Shown here piece after piece: positions 45,617 to 57,420 of a DNA stretch of 64,000 bases (positions within the stretch are counted from its first letter, which is position 1; each line of letters opens with the position of its first letter). The stretch covers positions 1 through 64,000 of the forward strand of contig SKCR01026758.1 in the NCBI GenBank assembly GCA_019454045.1. The letters are read 5' to 3'. This stretch comes from Zanthoxylum bungeanum (Eukaryota; Streptophyta; Magnoliopsida; Sapindales; Rutaceae). A program made the translations under genes and the position numbers. Under the pieces are notes generated by a model. That model saw only the letters and a program-made list of their open reading frames with translations. It was not told the origin of the DNA and searched no databases.

Positions 45617-47564
45617 GACAAATATCCCAAATGCTTAACTTTCCTATCATCTTAACCGCAATAGTCAAACTATTTGATTAACGATGTATGGGTACAGTCT
45701 AACTGTTACAAGAAAAATAATAATATATTAGTCCAACTAATAAAAATAATTGACGAAATAATTTGAAAGCGCGTAGAGCTAAGTATTTGAACGAAATTGC
45801 AAATTCAATACTAGCCTCCCACTATTTGTCGGCGAGCCTCTAACCCTCTGTTGAGTACTCGGGAAACCTAGTTTCCTAGTGGGCTAGGATCTCATTAAAT
45901 AACACACAACCTTGACTTTGGCCAACAAGCTGTATGATATTTAACTAGGTAGATCTCTAAGATCAATTGGATCTCATCCAATTCCTAGATCCGGTAGGTG
46001 GACCTCCAAGTCCGAAACATATATATAATATATATGCCAATATATCCAATATATTTTCCTAACTTTTTCCTCTGAATCAACTAAGCCTTGGCATTGGCAC
46101 AACAAGCTTAATGATTTCAGTTAAGCGGAACCCATTGACTTTGGAAAGTTTCGTAATCGATGTCGATGGACAAGAAGTGATCTTGAGTTTTGCCAACAAA
46201 TCACAACTTGGACAAGACATACGATATGGAACAAAGCCTTCATGATTCAAACACATCCGCGATGGACAAAGGTCTTGACTTTGGATCTTGAGTAAGAATC
46301 ACTCAATGGAAGGAAAACGCTTAATATTTGTTGAGGGTTTTTCGCGTAAATTGGCAACCAATTTATTATCTTTGTTAGGTCTCATCATACACCCTTAAGC
46401 ATGCATTCTAAAAGCATAATAAGGCGCGGTAAATAAATTAATAATGATATGCGGATGGATATTTCACAGATTGTTCCTAGAACAAATCACTCAATTTCCT
46501 CTCCCCGGCTAGCACTATTCTTACTTCTACCTAATTACATAATACAATTAAAGAAACCTCATTAACATTGAGGGGAATTAGGTGAGAAGAGAATTACAAA
46601 TAATCGAGAGATAAGGCTGGATACGCAGGTCAAATTAAATAAATTCTAAATTTACAATAATTTCCAAAATTGCCATTTCCCTTCTAAATAACTACACTTT
46701 TAAATGCGCATTTAAGACTTAGATTCCAAATCTAATCTAAATGGGTCTCAAAGCCCAATTAACATCCAATGTCATTTAATTAAAGTCCAATGGGCTTTCA
46801 ATTAATGTCTTAAGGCATGGACTTTGGTCAATATGGGTCAAACCCAAATACCAAATCCCAATTAAGGAATCACTTTATTTGCCAAGAAACCAATTTCGGC
46901 CCATTAGGCCCAATTAAACATAAAAAGCCCATTTTTCATATTTGGACTTAATGGAATGGTTTAGGCCCAATTTGGATCCAATCCAATTGTCCTAAACCAA
47001 CTTGGCCCAACCAATCCCATTAGGCCCAAATACAACAATTAAGCTCAATTCCAAATTAAGCCCAATTTATTAAATTCTAAAATTCCAAATTTCATAATTT
47101 AATTAATTAAAGTGTATAACCATTATTAACTATTTAAATTAAGATTTCCAAAATACTAATCTAATCAATTAATCATGCTTATTCATCATCAATTCATGTC
47201 CAACATTATTGAAACAAAAATCATCTCATTCCAAGCTTAAAGCTCACGGCATTAGTAGGGATTTTATATCTGATTCCGATATCAGTCCGATTGAATCTCA
47301 AATCAATATTTCCCAAGTCTTTAAACTCATCCAATGATCAAAAGAACAAAAAATACCATGACTTTTAGGGCATATAGTATTCGGCCATCATACAACATTT
47401 GAGGGAAATTAATCCAATTCAATTTTCTTCAAATTGATCATGTATAACTCCAAGTTATTAACATACAAGCATACTCAAACAAACAATTTGATTAAAACAT
47501 ACTCAAATCAAATTTACCCAAATTTTAGTATATAAACCCTAAGTTCAATTTCATGCTCATCAAG
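45617..47564 (-). other. B4 long leader
   Basis: Untranslated leader, reversed and co-linear with 8143-10370 and 24457-26835. Close to gag it keeps the hairpin string. In element sense it reads ATAGT-TTG-ACTAT, ACAGT-TAG-ACTGT and TTAGT-TGG-ACTAA, at about 45665-45745. No gene seen. Confidence 0.75.
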
Positions 47565-47577
47565 GCTCATGATACCA
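47565..47577 (-). promoter_or_regulatory. primer-binding site of B4, tRNA-iMet type
   Basis: Minus strand TGGTATCATGAGC, one base after the LTR end CCAACA. It differs from the canonical site by one inserted base. Confidence 0.82.
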
Positions 47578-47578
47578 T

Positions 47579-49500
47579 TGTTGGTCTCTAAGAAATTCCC
47601 AAGATCATATAAAGTAATGAAATCATGTGAATATGAAAGTAAGAATGGCGGAAACATACTTACAATGATCGGATTTTGGATGCGTTGAACACAAAAATTT
47701 TGCTTCCTCCTAGTTGCGGCCAAGGTCCTCTTTGAAGTTGAAATCCAACCTCCAAGCTTTGATCTTTGATTCCAAGCTCAAGGGATTAGTTTCCCTAACA
47801 CCTTGATATGATTCCTTGTGAAGTGCTAGCTTGAAAGAATGAAAAACAATTTTTCTTTCTTTGTAGAGAAGCTCACGGCAATGAGCTAAAAAAAAGAGAG
47901 AGCGTGGTTTTGATTTTGTTTTCTCAAAAAACCTAATACCAAAGTCTCACATATTTGGTATATGCTTTTCCAAAAAGCATAAAGCAAAATGGAGGGAAAA
48001 ATGGCATTCAATGCCTCCATATACTCTCATCATGAATAGTGACTGGTTTTCAATCACAAAAAGGTGACACGACTTCCATCACTAAAGTGACAGGAGATGT
48101 GACTTGCGATGTGACTTGTGGGCCCCACTTTAATTCAAAATGCGAGTGGGCCCGCAAAAACATTCTGGGCTCAGGTTCGTTAATTCCGAATTAATGAATT
48201 TTTCATTGCAACGTAATTAAATCAAATTTAATTAAATAATTATGCCTAGCAAAATTACTATTCATGTTGCTCACGAATTAATTCTAAATTAATTTGTTAG
48301 CCCGAATTAAAATCCAATTTTAATTCCGCGTCGAAATCTAATTTCGTTTAATATATCGAATATATTATTTTATCGATTAATTCCAAATTAATCGTTCTCT
48401 CTCTTCTAATAGTATTTTATCCCAGATAAAATCTCTCCGTAATTAATCCTACATTAATTATGTTCGAATCATACGTCATCGGTGAATCTTCGGGAAATGA
48501 CCCATGAGATCCCTAGATATGTTGGCAGTAAATCCGATCGTCGGACTGTCCGAACATGTACGTACCTCGTACTACGTTTTTACCAATTTACGAGACATGA
48601 TTGGCTTCTAGCAAAGCACCGTGCCTACCCAATTCTCCAGAAATATTCTTAAAGGAATATATAATCTATGTCAGGCGTAGTATACGTAGTATTGCGTATA
48701 GAGATCCAGTATCGGATGTCACATGCAAGGTCTGGGGCTGGAATAATGTCTGCCCCGTACGAAGCATATATCGGATCACAAACAACTAGTCTCTTTAATC
48801 GGATAATCATGACCATGACATATTATCCCGATGGTTGCAACCAATTAGAGTACAAGTTTTGTATCCCTGTGTGATCATCATCTCCATATAACTGAAGTGA
48901 TACTTCCATCTTGACATCATACCCAATACACTACGATTCTCAATAAACCTAGAAGAGGCATACACAGAACCTGTTAAAGTCCTGGACAACCAAAACCAAA
49001 GCTTATTGATTGTCGCAAGTACTAGCGATGCAAGTCTCAGGTTAAGACCAATACACCTACCCTGATGCGGATTCCCATGGACACATAGTCATACTACCAA
49101 TGAGATTCCACAGGGTCAATCCAGAGCGAAGCTGTTTCCGTACCATCGGTAAACACAACCTCCTATCGCACTTGCATAAGTATCCAATACTTAAAAATAT
49201 GATAACTATGTTGTTACGCTTCCATAACACGCACAAGTGCAATACTAGTCTATTCTGCATTATCGATGTCCAGTCTCGATAATACTACGACTAGGGATAT
49301 TTAATGATTAAACCTTTATGGATTAATATTTTCTCATATCTTATAATCCGAACAAATCATAAGGACTTTTATCATTTATATATTTAAGTAATCAAATTAC
49401 AAAATGATAAAATGTAATTTCCATTGTCACATGGTTAATTTGTACAAAAACCACAATGTCTTTTACAAATAGTGACACTATGGATCATAATTATCCAACA
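47579..49500 (-). mobile_element. 5' LTR of B4 (1922 bp)
   Basis: On the minus strand it starts TGTTGGATAATTATGATCC and ends GAGACCAACA. It includes the three-base-loop hairpin string at about 48180-48460. Its last 190 bases match the remnant at 19909-20104. CAAGG follows at 49501-49505. Confidence 0.92.
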
Positions 49501-49505
49501 CAAGG
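49501..49505. repeat. right target-site duplication of B4 (CAAGG)
   Basis: Pairs with 19904-19908, 29.6 kb away. The pre-insertion site would have read CTATCCTCAAGGAATATCG. Confidence 0.72.
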
Positions 49506-50987
49506 AATATCGTGAGCTATTGAATCTAAGGCAGAAACCTAAAATCCCTTTTCCAAGTGCATTTTAAGTTTACCATATCAATCTTATTGGTGATCAGGGA
49601 ACAAGAAGCATTAAGTTTAAGATTCAATTAATAAACTAAAGAATTACCCATAATATAATTAAATCAATTATTAAGCATGTTAAAATTGTGTTTCATCACT
49701 TCCCTAGAATAAAAATAAAATACTAGGGTTATGGGATCCACTTTTAGAAATCTCAAATTATAAATATGGAAATTATCAGTGTTACCCAATTAAGTTGAAC
49801 CAGCCATAAAGGCGGTGTTAATATTTATCCATAAACCATCAATATAGGCGGTAATCATCTGTCACCTAAAGACCGACCTATAAGCGGTGTCACTTTATGT
49901 TACATAAATAAAACCAGCCATTAAGGCGGAATCAACTTTATGTGATTAGATTACAATTTTCATATTATAACTTAAGTGAGATTAATCTACCTTTATTATT
50001 TCTAATTTAGAAATCTCCCTTATTATAATATATAAATCTGTGTGATAATTACCAACCGACCATATAGGCGGTATCCTGATTAAGTCATATTTAATTAATT
50101 CCAACCGACCATATAGGTGGTATCCCATTAAGTCAGGTTAAAATCAATTTAATTAAGTCCAATCGACCAATAAGGCGGTATCCAATTAAGTCAGGTTTTT
50201 AGATAATTTATATATTATAATTGAGGGAGATTAATCTAAATTATAAAAGAAAAAAACTTCACCCTTCCCTAGCAGTAAATTAACTACTAAACATAAAAGA
50301 AATTAAAAAGTAAATAAATAAAATAAATTACTGAAAGTAAAAGTGCATAATTAAAAATGCAGAAAGTAAATAAATAAATAAAAATGCTTAAATGAAATTA
50401 CAAAAACTTAAACAAACAAGATATAATCCTTAGTCCCTTATTAGGAACTCTAGGAAGGTATGAAAATTCAAATGAAATCGAGCAGAATTTATAGGCACCA
50501 ATAGGTCTGGCACGTCGCGACGCGCCCTTGATTCACGACGTGTGGCACGTGAGTTACAGAGATGATGACACGTGTCACGTTTTCATCGGCAGCTGAATTA
50601 TTAGTGTCGGCAGCATGGGATGACGACACATGTCTGGCGCACTTTAGCATGATTTGTTGTGGTGTTGACACGTGGCAGGCGTATTTTAGCAAATGATGAT
50701 GATTGTCGACAGCATGTGATGGTGACACATGTCCGGCGTATTTTAGCAAAACCCAGCGTACGTTAGCGGTCGCGACGCAGAGTTATTGCGCATCGCGACG
50801 CCCAAAAGATAGTTTTACCCTTTTTGTCCATTTTCACTGTTTTTGTCCTGATTTGATTCCAGAGTCCTGAAACTTTATTTATCTACAAAATAACACAAAA
50901 CACATCAAAACATTCACAAAACTCAAGAAACCATACAAAATATTAGGTTAAATGAGTGAGAAATAGTGATACATTTACCACTCATCA
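49506..50987 (-). mobile_element. probable gypsy-type LTR and adjoining sequence
   Basis: On the minus strand this starts at 50987 with TGATGAGTGGTAAATG, which I recall as the opening of some plant gypsy LTRs. A region with several GTCGCGACG palindromes (50510-50800), a tandem block (49795-50183) and AT-rich sequence follow. I find no coding sequence and cannot place the other end. The lineage is uncertain. Confidence 0.35.
49795..50183. repeat. seven copies of an ACCGACC-ATATA-GGCGGT unit
   Basis: Copies lie near 49798, 49842, 49882, 49912, 50052, 50103 and 50160. Each can fold into a 5-7-bp stem with one bulged A and a five-base loop. Two arm versions, ACCAGCC and ACCGACC, both pair with GGCGGT by moving the bulge. 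The spacer between the last three is about 55 bases and includes TTAAGTCAGGTT. Confidence 0.65.
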
Positions 50988-51589
50988 ACTACAGAAGTTC
51001 AGGTATAGAATAGAGCATGAAAGAAGACAAAGGACAACTAGCTGAATACTTGAATATAGAACTGTCAAAGTAAGATGACACTAGAAAAAATATTAAGTAA
51101 ATAATGTCATGAATACATAAGTACAAAAACAAAATTTTCACAGTTAAGCCCAGTAGTGCTACGGAATGGAAAAATTCTCAGCGTTGAGATAAGATTGAAA
51201 ATTTCATCAAGGAAGAAGAAAAAAGTGTATAAGCAATGACCAGAGCCAAATAGTTGGAGTTGATATTAATGGTAAGGAATAATATCTTGAGAGTTAGGAT
51301 GTTGGGAAAACTCCAAAGATGAGCCTGGAGTATGTAAAGAGCTTGATTATAAGGGACTAGTCCCTCGGATCGGTAGAGATTACGTAAAGGACAGAGCTAT
51401 TAGTGTTTAAAAACTAGTAGAAAAGAAATAAGACATTTAAGCAGTAAAGTTAAGAAGATTAATGCCAAGTTCAAGTTGAGCAAGTAGATTTTACTAGAAA
51501 TAAAGATTGTCTTTATCCCTGAGCTATGGTAGAACGTGAAGAAACTTAATGATATTATCACCTCTATTAATGTGTAGGCAACATATGAG
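50988..51589. other. no feature recognised
   Basis: AT-rich sequence with many stops in all frames. It may be decayed retrotransposon internal region lying before the LTR fragment at 51590, but I see no domain. Confidence 0.5.
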
Positions 51590-52796
51590 AAGTGATGGAA
51601 GAACCCACCTCAATTAATGCGTTAGTTGATTTTTATTAGAGTTATTTCATGAAAGATCATATTTTAAGAAACGTTTTAAAAATAGATATTTTCAAAGCAT
51701 GGTTTTATGTTTTTGAGACATGGGGAAGAACCCACCTCAATATATAACTTGATACAGACATGGAATTGATGGATGACATGTGAACAGGTAGATGAGTGGG
51801 GGGACAGCGATACTTAATGCCCCCATATTCTAATTCAGGACTATGGATGAAAGATGCCCCTAGATCCGAGATTCAGAGCTTGGAGGGTAGCATAGATCGG
51901 CACCCTCAGTTCTAGTTCAGTGGCTTGGGGGACGGCGATACGTAACGCCCCAAGACCACTAGTTTAGGGATAGATAGTGGCATGCATTGGGGGACGGCGA
52001 TACGTAACGCCCCAATGTCATAGATTTGCACTCATGACTCTAGTTAGGCGTATGGGGGATGGCGATATGTAACGACCCCATGCGTCAGGTTTTTTAGAGA
52101 TAGACTTTCAGTGACAGTTTTTTAGAAAAAAAAAAAGGCTTTTCAGAGATGCAGTTTTTAGAAATGAAAGTTTATAAAAGAGTTTTAGAAAGAAAATCTA
52201 GTTTCACATAATAAACTCAGAGTTTACAGACTAAAGCTTTTACAAAGAGTTTTACAAAAATGTTGTGTTTTCAGACAAGAAAATATTTTATAGAAAATAT
52301 GGTTTTCTAATGACAGTTTCGGTTTTAGAACTAAAAATTTTATATAAGCACCTTAGTTTTTGTTTTAAACGTCTACTCACTTAGATCGTACAAACGATCT
52401 AACCCCCCACTCCCAGTTTCTTATTTTGCAGGTGTACTGGAGGACGAGCTCGGGGGATGGATACTGTTAGTAGTCATAAGTGGGTCTGAGTCCACCAGAT
52501 TAAGTTACAGTTCAGTCACAGTCATGTAAAGTCTTGCATCATGCACATTGGATAGTAAAGATTACATATATATTGCATTATAGAAATCATTGTCAGAGTT
52601 GAAATGTGTATTTAAACAGAGTACTTAATATTAAGAGTATTATGCATACATGGTTGATGAGATATGAAATGGTCCCATGCATGAGTATATATATATATAT
52701 ATGAGATAAGGATAGCAGTTGTCAGAAGTCAGAGGCTTAAGGGGATATTACGATCTATTCCCTGCCGATAGCATCTCCCGGATTGGGGATGTTACA
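51590..52796 (+). mobile_element. LTR 3' part, gypsy-type (same family as 53911-56539)
   Basis: It ends GGATTGGGGATGTTACA, as does the LTR at 56539. It shares the GGGGAAGAACCCACCTCA motif, the hairpin block, a TTCAGA-rich stretch, ACTCACTTAGATCGTACAA and GAGGACGAGCTCGGG in the same order as 55440-56539. The left edge is uncertain; 51590 is the first shared motif. No target duplication established. Confidence 0.7.
51797..52084 (+). repeat. four hairpins with a constant 17-base loop
   Basis: Stems: TGGGGG/CCCCCA (51797-51825), CTTGGGG/CCCCAAG (51924-51954), CATTGGGG/CCCCAATG (51985-52017) and CGTATGGGG/CCCCATGCG (52049-52084, one G-T pair). The loop is GACGGCGATACGTAACG exactly in units 2 and 3, with a few changes in units 1 and 4. 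Between units lie 30-100 bases of unrelated sequence. Confidence 0.85.
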
Positions 52797-53855
52797 GTAC
52801 TACTACTAAACTTATTAAAAAAGATGAAATTATTTCAATTCAAATTTTCTACTTAAATATATACATCAAGATCCAGTCATTTATTAAATCAATCCAATGA
52901 TAAATATTAAAAACCAAGATAAAATTTAATAATATCAATTCATTTACAATTAAATTATATGAGATCAATAGCAAAGATTTTGATGTTTATATTTAAGTCA
53001 AAAAGTTAAGTTGAAATAAGTCCACTTTATTAGAAAAACAAAAGACAAAAAAAAGTGTAATTATAAAACCTTAACATGAGACTTAGTATTAACTAGATAA
53101 TTATTATAAAGTGTCACATAATCCATCATATGAAGTTTAAATAGCATTCATATGTTAAAAAATTTTGGTTTTAAAATGAGTTATTATTAGAACTCAGTCC
53201 CTTGTAGGTCAAAACTCTGTCATTACAATAGAACCTTCGAAAACATTAATATTCACCCAAAATGACCGATGAAAGCTAATTTTCAAAACGTTTTTCTATA
53301 TGAACCCATTACAAACTTGAAAATTTACAATTTCTTCACTTAAAATTCATCAACAACATATAAATGTTTTCACTTTTCCACCTGGATAATTCAAAGGATG
53401 ATCACTTTTCTACACAAACTTTATCAAATGACCAAAATAACATTATGACGTTACTAAAAAAAACTCTAACATCATTAATATATATGGGTGGAAAAGTTAA
53501 TATTTTTTGAATTTCGAGTGGAAAAGTGAACACTTCAAAAGTTGAAGGTATTGTTTGTTTTTGTCTTAAATCTGAATTTTTAAAACATTTTATCTTAATA
53601 GAATAAATTAAAATTTATGAATTTTATCTCAATTATGTAGTATTAATAAACCATATAATTTTATAATCTCAAATATACCCCTTTATAATTTATTATTTCC
53701 TAATTATAATTTAAATATAATTTTATTTTATTATTATTAGTATATATAGGATTAAACAAAAAAAAAAGAGAAAAATAACATGTATAGACAAATAATATGT
53801 GTGTTAAGTAAAATTAGTATGTTATATTCTGTTTATTAAAGTGTTAGGGTGTTAT

Positions 53856-53858
<3 letters not shown>
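52797..53858. other. AT-rich spacer without a gene
   Basis: No coding frame or known element. An imperfect inverted pair around CACTTTTCCACCTGG (about 53368-53412) and GGGTGGAAAAGTTAAT...GAGTGGAAAAGTGAACA (about 53486-53535) is the only structure noticed. It might be the remains of a small foldback or miniature element. Confidence 0.5.

Positions 53859-53915
<57 letters not shown>
53859..53915. repeat. (TA)n microsatellite
   Basis: About 28 uninterrupted TA units. It is also the target of the LTR at 53911: ATATA is found on both sides of that LTR. Confidence 0.95.
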
Positions 53916-55531
53916 CGACCGGAGGTCCCTACTAATATTTACTCCTTGACTGTGGTATTGTTACACCGCGGGACGAGTGTTACGAAATATAATTTATGTC
54001 CGAGCATATGTACATTCGCATAACGATTTTAGGGATGAGCAGTAAATTCTTCGAAACTTCGATGCAGGATTCTATGATATTCCACTATGAACAGCTCATA
54101 GTATTTGGGCCATAATTTTCTCATACAAATTCTGATTTTTATGAATTTTATATCACCAGAAAGATGAGATCGAGATCTATAACTTCCACGTTGAATATTT
54201 TCCAAATTCGGACCAGAAATTGGTCAAAAATATATGTCAAAATTTGGATGAATAGTAATTTCGGGCTCAATTGCAAAAATCCCAAACTTTCCACACACTT
54301 CTACACTTTTCTCCAACTTTCCAAATATCAAAGGACCCTTATTATATATAGGGAATACTATTCAAAAAATCACAATTTTGAGACTAGATGAAAGGAGAAA
54401 ACGTAGAGGAGAGAAAGAAGTAGAGAAAGATGAAGGGGAAGAATAAAGGAAGATGAAGAAGAAAGAGGAAGAAAAATAAGAAAAATGAAGCAAGTTGAGC
54501 ATAGAATCCTTGGAATAATAGAGGAATTCACAAGAAAAGAAGGTAAACAAACTTGACACAAAATTTAAGTTGTTGGATTTTAGATGATTGAGTTGGATTT
54601 TAGATTATTGATGATAAGATAGAGACATTAGCATGCTATGGGTTGTTTGTTTTTATTGAATGATAAGTAAAGGAATTGGTTGTTGTATAAGCACCCAAAT
54701 TTGATGAATTTTAAGGGTTTAAGTTAAAAGTGAGAATGATGTGATTAATGAAGTGTTATAGATGATAACTTGAATTAAAATGTGTGAGGATGAGGCATGA
54801 TGATGTTTTATGTTATGGTTTTTAGTATAGAAACGATAAGAGATTGAAATTGGGTGAGTTGAATTTGGAGAAGAAGAACAAAATCCTGGAATTCCGTTTC
54901 GCGTCGCGACGCAGAAGGGATTTGCATCGCGACGCGCATGAAGAAAATGATGGCACGTCTCTGGACTCCGCGCGTCGCGACGTGCAAGGTTTGCGTTGCA
55001 ACGCGAGGCACATAATTTCCCAAAAAAAAAATTTTAAACCACCTCATATCCATCTTAGCATGTTAGAGACCACCTTTAGGGCCTCGTATCAACTTGTAAG
55101 CATACATTACATCTTAGTACAAGTATAATATATTAAGTTACGATATCACGTAATTGAATAGTTCCAGAACTTATCTCGTGGTCTTTAGTCTAACCAAGTT
55201 ATCACTTATAGACCATTGTAGGATTACAATCTCCTTCGTCGAAGCGGTATAACTCCATCCTGATTCCAAACAGTGAGTGGACACTTCTTCTTTCAAGTTG
55301 ATTTTTCTTAATGATTTAATTATTTATTCCTTATGAAATGAGATTTATTTTCCAGCACATAGGGCGTTAGCCATATTTGACTTCAGTTTATGCTAAACAC
55401 AGTTTTTATACAAATTTGAGATTTAAAGTATGAGTATTATATTTTTTCGGGGCATGGGGAAAAACCCACCCCAGTATGTAACTTGACACAGATTGGAATT
55501 GATTGACAGAGAACATGTGCACATGTAGAGG

Positions 55532-55828
55532 ATTGGGGGAACGACGATACGTAACGCCCCCAGATCTTAGTTCAGAGCTAGGGGGACGGCGATACGTAAC
55601 ACCCCTAGACCCTAGTTTCAGGGTCAGGTAGTAGCATGGATTAGCACTACCGGCTCTAGTTTTATGGCTTGGGGGGACGACGATACGTAACGCCCCAATA
55701 CCACCAGTTTTAGGGACAATAATGGCATACTTTGGGGACGGCGATACGTAACGCCCCAAAGTCATGGATTTGCACTTCTGGCTCCAGTTAGGCGTATGGG
55801 GGGACGACGATACGTAACGCCCTCATAC
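55532..55828 (+). repeat. five hairpins with a constant 16-18-base loop
   Basis: Stems: TTGGGGG/CCCCCAG (55533-55563), CTAGGGG/CCCCTAG (55578-55608), TTGGGG/CCCCAA (55669-55698), TTTGGGG/CCCCAAA (55731-55760) and GTATGGGGG/CCCTCATAC (55794-55828). The loop core is ACGRCGATACGTAAC in all five. Stems change while pairing is kept. Confidence 0.87.
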
Positions 55829-56336
55829 TTCAAATTTTTCAGAAAACATATCAGATTTCAGATATCAGATTTTTAGAAAAATAGTTTTCAGACATCAGAA
55901 TTTCAGAAAACAATTTTCTGAGAACAGATCTTAGATACATATTTCAGAAAGCAGTTTTCAGAAATATAAGTTTTATAAAAGGAATTTCAGACGAAGTTTT
56001 TAGAAAAGAGTTTTCATATAAAGTTATTTCTGGAATTTTGGTTTTAAAACCTAATCTCTTACTAGTATTTCAGTTTTGGTTTTCGTCCACTCACTTAGAT
56101 CGTACAATGATCTAACCCCCCCTTCCCAGTTTTCCTGTCTTGCAGGTGTTCTCGGAGGACGAGCTCGGGAAGGCGGATACTGATGCAGTCACTAGGGTTG
56201 GAGTCCACCAGTACAAGTCAGTCAAGAGTATAGTAAAGTCATGCATTAGTTAATAGCTTTTACCAGTCATTGTTATAAGTATAAGTATTCTCAGTTAAGT
56301 TGTGGACTGCATTTGTTTTAAAAATATAATAATGAG

Positions 56337-56337
<1 letters not shown>

Positions 56338-56403
<66 letters not shown>
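56338..56403. repeat. (ATT)n microsatellite
   Basis: About 21 units inside the LTR at 53911-56539. Confidence 0.95.
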
Positions 56404-56404
<1 letters not shown>

Positions 56405-56544
56405 TGGTGAGTTGAGTTTTGGTTCCATGCATGAGATTGTATATAGAATGAGATTAGCAATTGTCAGAGAGTCAGAGGTTATGGGATTAGTACGGACTAT
56501 CTCATGCTGGTAGCATCTCCCGGAATCGGGGATGTTACAATATA

Positions 56545-56656
56545 TATATATATAGACACACTTATATATGTAATGGTTTTTTAATTGTACTTTTCATATA
56601 TTTAACTAATTGTACTTTTCATATATTTAACTTATAAGATCAATGATCATTATATA
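56545..56656. other. short spacer between two LTRs
   Basis: About 110 bases, AT-rich, with a duplicated TTGTACTTTTCATATATTTA. No other feature. Confidence 0.6.
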
Positions 56657-57407
56657 TGTTGACGGCTGATTTTGGTCTCAGGGTAATATGGGAATATCAC
56701 CTCCGAGGTAATCCTCCTTCAACGGTGAATTTGTTTGGTTATGGGGGACCAAAATCAAATTTAGCGAGAGACGAAAAAACACACCAATCGACAAAGAGAT
56801 TTAACGTGGTTCGGTGGATTTTGGGATCCGACCTACGTCAACGGACAAGAACAGGGTGGTACTTTTTATTGCTCAAATACGCTTCTCGGGTCTCTTCTTT
56901 GTTTTTACAAATCAGAGCTTGATGATTCTGATCACTAACTTTTATGATGACTTTTTTTGATGCCTTTTACACATGCTCTACCCTCCTATTTATAATGATA
57001 CAGAAATCAGACTCCTATTTGTATAAGAAATCCTATTTGGACTCAATCTTCTCTCCTTGTAAGGATTCCTGATCTAATACTGCCTTCTCTTCTTCTATCC
57101 CTTCTTGGATTCTGACTTCTTCTCCTTGTGAGAGTAGGATAATTTGTTTATCTTATCCGCAAGAATGGGGTGTCGTCATCTTGAACACGACTCGCTGTTT
57201 GGTCGGTCTTCATGAGGTCGGTCATGTCAATCTTTTATGCTGAGAATGTTTCTGTCGACCTTATAGTGCTCGGTCATCCGAACCAAAGTGGTCGGTCTTC
57301 ACATGTTGTGGTCGGGTCGGCTATATGATCTCAATCAGTCAGGGAATTACCTTTTTGTCCTTGTCGTATTGTCTTAAATGTTATAGTGCCTGAAAACACC
57401 ATCAACA
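56657..57407 (-). mobile_element. 3' LTR of the Tat element (751 bp)
   Basis: Minus strand starts TGTTGATGGTGTTTTCAGG and ends AGCCGTCAACA, with TG...CA ends. TATAAATAGGAGGG near 56985-56999 on the minus strand is a good TATA box. The LTR is much shorter than the other LTRs in the window. Confidence 0.87.
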
Positions 57408-57420
57408 TATGTCCCCTAGT
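57408..57420 (-). promoter_or_regulatory. polypurine tract of the Tat element
   Basis: Minus strand ACTAGGGGACATA directly before the LTR start. Confidence 0.75.

Larger units (their letters stand above)
39706..49500 (-). mobile_element. Ty1/copia family B, copy B4 (best-preserved copy)
   Basis: Minus strand: 5' LTR 49500-47579, Met-type primer site, leader, gag, protease, integrase, RT and part of RNase H. It is interrupted by the solo LTR at 41742-44147 and broken at about 39705 by the Tat sequence. Its 3' end is seen again as the LTR remnant at 19909-20104 with the same CAAGG flank. Coding frames are much longer than in B1-B3. Confidence 0.88.
53911..56539 (+). mobile_element. solo LTR, gypsy-type, about 2.63 kb
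   Basis: It begins TATAACGACCGG, probably TGTAACGACC with a G-to-A change, and ends CGGGGATGTTACA. ATATA flanks both ends, but the target is a TA repeat, so the duplication is weak evidence. A TATA box, TATATATA, is at 54343-54350, followed by a purine-rich leader with AAGAAG runs. It has no primer site, purine tract or coding sequence. It contains GTCGCGACG palindromes near 54898-55003, the hairpin array at 55532-55828 and an (ATT)n run. Confidence 0.75.

Noticed and set aside
54362..54561. Ser/Phe-rich minus-strand frames
   Set aside because: Antisense reading of a purine-rich AAGAAG leader in the LTR.
56260..56460. Poly-asparagine open frame
   Set aside because: Translation of the (ATT)n microsatellite.
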